Shown: positions 61,427 through 64,000 of the stretch, one piece after another | How positions within the stretch are numbered: position 1 is the stretch's first letter | How the letters are laid out: each line of letters begins with the position of its first letter | NCBI GenBank assembly: GCA_027451745.1 | Contig: DAIDIP010000006.1 | Location: 1-64,000, forward strand | Direction of reading: 5' to 3' | DNA length: 64,000 bases | From: Candidatus Melainabacteria bacterium | GTDB taxonomy: Bacteria > Cyanobacteriota > Vampirovibrionia > Obscuribacterales > Obscuribacteraceae | Translations under genes and position numbers: made by a program | Notes under the pieces: model-generated | Told to the model about the DNA's origin: nothing | The model's input: only the letters and a program-made list of their open reading frames with translations | The model's database searches: none

Positions 61427-63136
61427 TTGAGCAACAGTAATTCTAATCTCTCGATAGAATCAGTCTCCAGAATGCGACTAGACGTTCTGGCAATATTTTT
61501 ACTGGTAATAATAGAATCACTTGTCTTAGTATGGACTAGTTATGATCACTCCATTCCGTGCTGGGACACAGCAGCACACAAGATCAACAGTTATCATGTA
61601 TTTGAACTTTTAAAGCATCCTCATTTGAGATCTATTGAGTGGTATAGAAGTATTTTTGCCGTAAGTCCACTCTATCCACCTTTTTTCTATTTTCTAAGCG
61701 CCATCCTCAAATTTTTTCTAGGAATAAATGCTAATACCGAATTAGTAGTCAATCTGATTTTTATAGTTGTACTTTTTTACTCAGTTCGGTACATAACAAA
61801 AACAATTTATCAAAACAGACTGGCCTCTCTTATAGCACCCGTTTTGATTTTTCTATATCCAGCAGTTTTCTGGTCTACCCACAGCGCCTTGCTCGATTTT
61901 CCTGCCAATGCCATGATTGCCCTGGGACTGGCTTACTTTATTTACTGGAACGAGAACCCTCAATTAAGCAGATCTATTATTCTTGGGATTGTATTAGGCT
62001 TGGCCCTTCTAACTAAAAACAATACACCCATCTTTTTTGTCGGACCTTTATTAGTTGAATTATTAGGACTATATTCCAAAAAACAACACAGAATAAATTA
62101 CAGTCGACTTAAACATCTCTCTATTGTGGCGTTGGTTGGACTAATTGTAATTACTCCGTGGCTCATTTTAGCCGGCCCAAAAGTATCAAAATTCATTTCC
62201 TCAATCCAAGCTCAAAATTTTCAGATACATAACTATCAATCTCAAAATAACATTGCGTCATCTCAGCTTCCTATACTAGAATTCTTCTCACATTTTCAAC
62301 TTTTTTCTTTCGTCGATCTTCCCCTAATTTTGTCGCCATTGCTCTTTGTCTGCTTTCTAATCGCGCTCCATACGAGTAAGCCTTGGGATAAAAGAAAGTT
62401 ATATTTACTCACATCGATTATATTTGCTCTATTTACAGCAAGCGCTTTTCGTTGGCCTCATCAGTTCAGATATATTGTGCCTGTGACTATTCCCATAGCT
62501 GCTATAACATCAAAATTATTTTCTGAACTCTGGACAAGTAAAAAAATAACGCCGCGTTTTCTTCTAGGCACAATTATTGTTTTGTCATTTGTTCAATTTG
62601 TATACGAGGACTTCAGTCCTTTTCCTATTCGTTTACCTACCTGGATGAATATTTCCATGAACAATATAGGCGAACGATTTAAAGTCCGATTATGTAACCC
62701 GCAAAATCCGGGCGTAAGTGTCAATCCCTTACCAGATTATGATACGGGAATAATGTGGTCTCTTGAAAAAATTGAAACAGCCTCTGTTGGGAAATCCACA
62801 TCATTAATGATTATGCCTAATGCCAATCCAATAAACTGTTCGCCTTTCTATTATTTGGCAGAAATTAGAAATAACAAAATCGTAATTGGCAGCCCCAGAG
62901 AACATACCGAATTAGGAGACAAAGTTAATTTTGATCGCACTAAAGCCTTGTGGTATGAATGGTACCTACTCAAGTCGGGGGATCAAGGTCTGCCCTTGTG
63001 TGACACCGATAGCTCTATTGCTTACAGTAAATGGCTGAATTTTGTGCTACATTCTCATTTCTTCGACCTCGTTGAGAGCAAATCTTTACCAGATGGCTCA
63101 AGTTTGGGACTATATAGACGAAACACAAAGCAATAA
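61427..63136 (+). CDS. GT39-like membrane glycosyltransferase, paralogue B
   Basis: 569 residues with about ten transmembrane helices, very similar in layout to paralogue A: DHSIPCWDTAAHK in the first loop, HLRSIEWYRSIFAVSPLYPPFFYFL, then a helical core and a C-terminal soluble domain ending GSSLGLYRRNTKQ. Predicted GT-C enzyme using polyprenyl-phosphate sugars at the periplasmic face. Starts with TTG at 61427, eight bases after the neuD-type stop. The two paralogues probably add different sugars or serve different acceptors. Confidence 0.85.
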   Translation: MSNSNSNLSIESVSRMRLDVLAIFLLVIIESLVLVWTSYDHSIPCWDTAAHKINSYHVFELLKHPHLRSIEWYRSIFAVSPLYPPFFYFLSAILKFFLGINANTELVVNLIFIVVLFYSVRYITKTIYQNRLASLIAPVLIFLYPAVFWSTHSALLDFPANAMIALGLAYFIYWNENPQLSRSIILGIVLGLALLTKNNTPIFFVGPLLVELLGLYSKKQHRINYSRLKHLSIVALVGLIVITPWLILAGPKVSKFISSIQAQNFQIHNYQSQNNIASSQLPILEFFSHFQLFSFVDLPLILSPLLFVCFLIALHTSKPWDKRKLYLLTSIIFALFTASAFRWPHQFRYIVPVTIPIAAITSKLFSELWTSKKITPRFLLGTIIVLSFVQFVYEDFSPFPIRLPTWMNISMNNIGERFKVRLCNPQNPGVSVNPLPDYDTGIMWSLEKIETASVGKSTSLMIMPNANPINCSPFYYLAEIRNNKIVIGSPREHTELGDKVNFDRTKALWYEWYLLKSGDQGLPLCDTDSSIAYSKWLNFVLHSHFFDLVESKSLPDGSSLGLYRRNTKQ

Positions 63137-63170
63137 GCGTACGAACTTTCTCGTACTATAAGATCTAAAG

Positions 63171-64000
63171 ATGGCACAGACTTCCATGTCTATAAAAGCT
63201 CAGATGATAAAAACACAAACTCAAAAAGAATCAAGACCAATTGAAGGAATGTCTGACACGCCATCCTCGATCATCAGTACTTCGTCCCCTAAAAAACAAT
63301 TAGATGCTTTAACCTCTCTACGTTTTTTTGCTTGCGCTGCAATTATTTTTCTCCACTCAGCCTGGTTTTTTGTAGACATCGACTTCATGAAAAACTGGCA
63401 ATTGGACGAAGGAGTTGCATTTTTCTTTGTATTATCGGGCTTCATTCTTACATATGTTTATCCTAATTTGCGCGGCGCCGAAAACATCAAAGAATTTCTT
63501 GTTAATAGACTTGGAAGAATGGTACCAACCCACATTCTTTTAACTTTCGCCACTCTGTGTGTTTTGCCTTGTTCCTGTGCAACATTCGGGATTTTTATTG
63601 CCAATTTATTCCTCATCCAATCTTGGATACCTCGACGTGACTATTATTTTGGTTTGAATGCACCGTCCTGGAGTATTTGCGTTGAAATCTTTTTTTCGTT
63701 TGCTTTCGTCTATCTGATTAGACCATGGCGCTGTGAGCAGTTCGACCAAAAGGATATGTATCCCCTCACGTTAAAAAAAGGGCAACTCTGGACACAAACT
63801 ATATATATGCCTTCAAGCTCAGAACAACGCGCTAGTTGGAATAAGCTAGGTTTACGCCTTTCAATTCACGTCAAAGATCCAAAACACCTTCATCAATATC
63901 GAATTTTAGCCCCTGCTACAGATAGCATTTCAAATAATCCAGGCAGCATAGATTGGTGGTCCACACGACTAACTATTCCCCTAACTGCAAAAGTCTTATA
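63171..64000 (+). CDS. Acyltransferase-3 family membrane protein, partial at window end
   Basis: Open to the window end (at least 276 residues). Start ATG at 63171 (or 63186); an in-frame TAA lies at 63159-63161. The hallmark LDALTSLRFFACAAIIFLHSAWFF with the catalytic His, GVAFFFVLSGFILTYVYPNL, RLGRMVPTHILL and APSWSICVEIFFSFAF identify an acyltransferase-3/OafA-type enzyme that O-acylates glycans in the periplasm. After about residue 195 the sequence departs from the usual transmembrane pattern into a polar, beta-like region (LWTQTIYM, LGLRLSIHV), which may be an embedded extra domain. The C-terminus is outside the window. Confidence 0.82.
   Translation, partial: MAQTSMSIKAQMIKTQTQKESRPIEGMSDTPSSIISTSSPKKQLDALTSLRFFACAAIIFLHSAWFFVDIDFMKNWQLDEGVAFFFVLSGFILTYVYPNLRGAENIKEFLVNRLGRMVPTHILLTFATLCVLPCSCATFGIFIANLFLIQSWIPRRDYYFGLNAPSWSICVEIFFSFAFVYLIRPWRCEQFDQKDMYPLTLKKGQLWTQTIYMPSSSEQRASWNKLGLRLSIHVKDPKHLHQYRILAPATDSISNNPGSIDWWSTRLTIPLTAKVL

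Noticed and set aside
63221-63445. Minus-strand 74-residue ORF
   Set aside because: It is antisense to the clear acyltransferase-3 reading frame.
1-64000. tRNA, rRNA, CRISPR arrays and insertion sequences
   Set aside because: I found no T-loop (GGTTCGA..C) cloverleaf, no conserved rRNA stretch, no regularly spaced repeats and no transposase-like protein.

Overview
The window is AT-rich bacterial DNA (roughly 40% G+C by eye) from an organism with a Gram-negative-type envelope. The evidence is a TolC-family outer-membrane protein, a periplasmic adaptor lipoprotein, a heptose-1-phosphate nucleotidyltransferase, periplasmic c-type cytochromes and an ABC-2 polysaccharide exporter. The mix of families (globin-coupled PAS kinase, dodecin, actinobacterial-type ferrochelatase, ACT-domain malic enzyme, DUF4388 protein, many TTG/GTG starts) would fit a non-photosynthetic relative of cyanobacteria (Melainabacteria/Obscuribacterales-like). 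That placement is inference; the sequence contains no rRNA to prove it. I found no tRNA, rRNA, CRISPR array or transposase.

Region 1 (1-10.3 kb) has a redox/energy-stress flavour. It holds a globin-PAS sensor kinase that loses its catalytic domain at the left edge, a divergent NarL-type response regulator, two overlapping UspA proteins, nickel chaperones HypA/HypB coupled to an acetyl-CoA hydrolase/transferase-family gene, two paralogous di-heme cytochromes c that bracket a PlsC-type acyltransferase and a ribosome hibernation factor, and a secreted protein. Region 2 (10.4-27 kb) is mostly housekeeping: class I aldolase FbaB, a large secreted TPR protein, RfaE2 with a MerR-type regulator, dodecin, MurQ, a dnaG-rpoD operon, an efflux adaptor lipoprotein with a TolC-like protein nearby but no inner-membrane pump, an esterase, an unrecognised exported protein and an ACT-malic enzyme.

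Region 3 (27 kb to the right edge) is a large surface-glycan locus, broken only by hemH and a DUF4388/degenerate-GGDEF protein. It contains: dTDP-rhamnose synthesis (rmlABDC) with a priming sugar transferase; an ABC-2 exporter; a probable CDP-branched-sugar pathway (rfbF, rfbG, C-methyltransferase, 3,5-epimerase); two DegT aminotransferases with GNAT and NeuD-type acyltransferases; several GT2/GT4 glycosyltransferases; a split transketolase; a sulfotransferase; a DUF4915/TIGR03032 protein; a CmcI-like methyltransferase; two paralogous GT39-like membrane proteins of equal size; an SGNH protein; and an acyltransferase-3 cut by the window end. The likely logic is to make several unusual sugars, assemble them on a lipid carrier, decorate them (acetyl, methyl, possibly sulfate) and export them.

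The most interesting items are the glycan locus with its split transketolase and CDP-branched-sugar genes, the paired di-heme cytochromes in which one paralogue has lost a heme axial methionine, the compositionally odd 153-bp element inside the rml operon, and perfect palindromes in front of the hibernation factor and the MerR gene.
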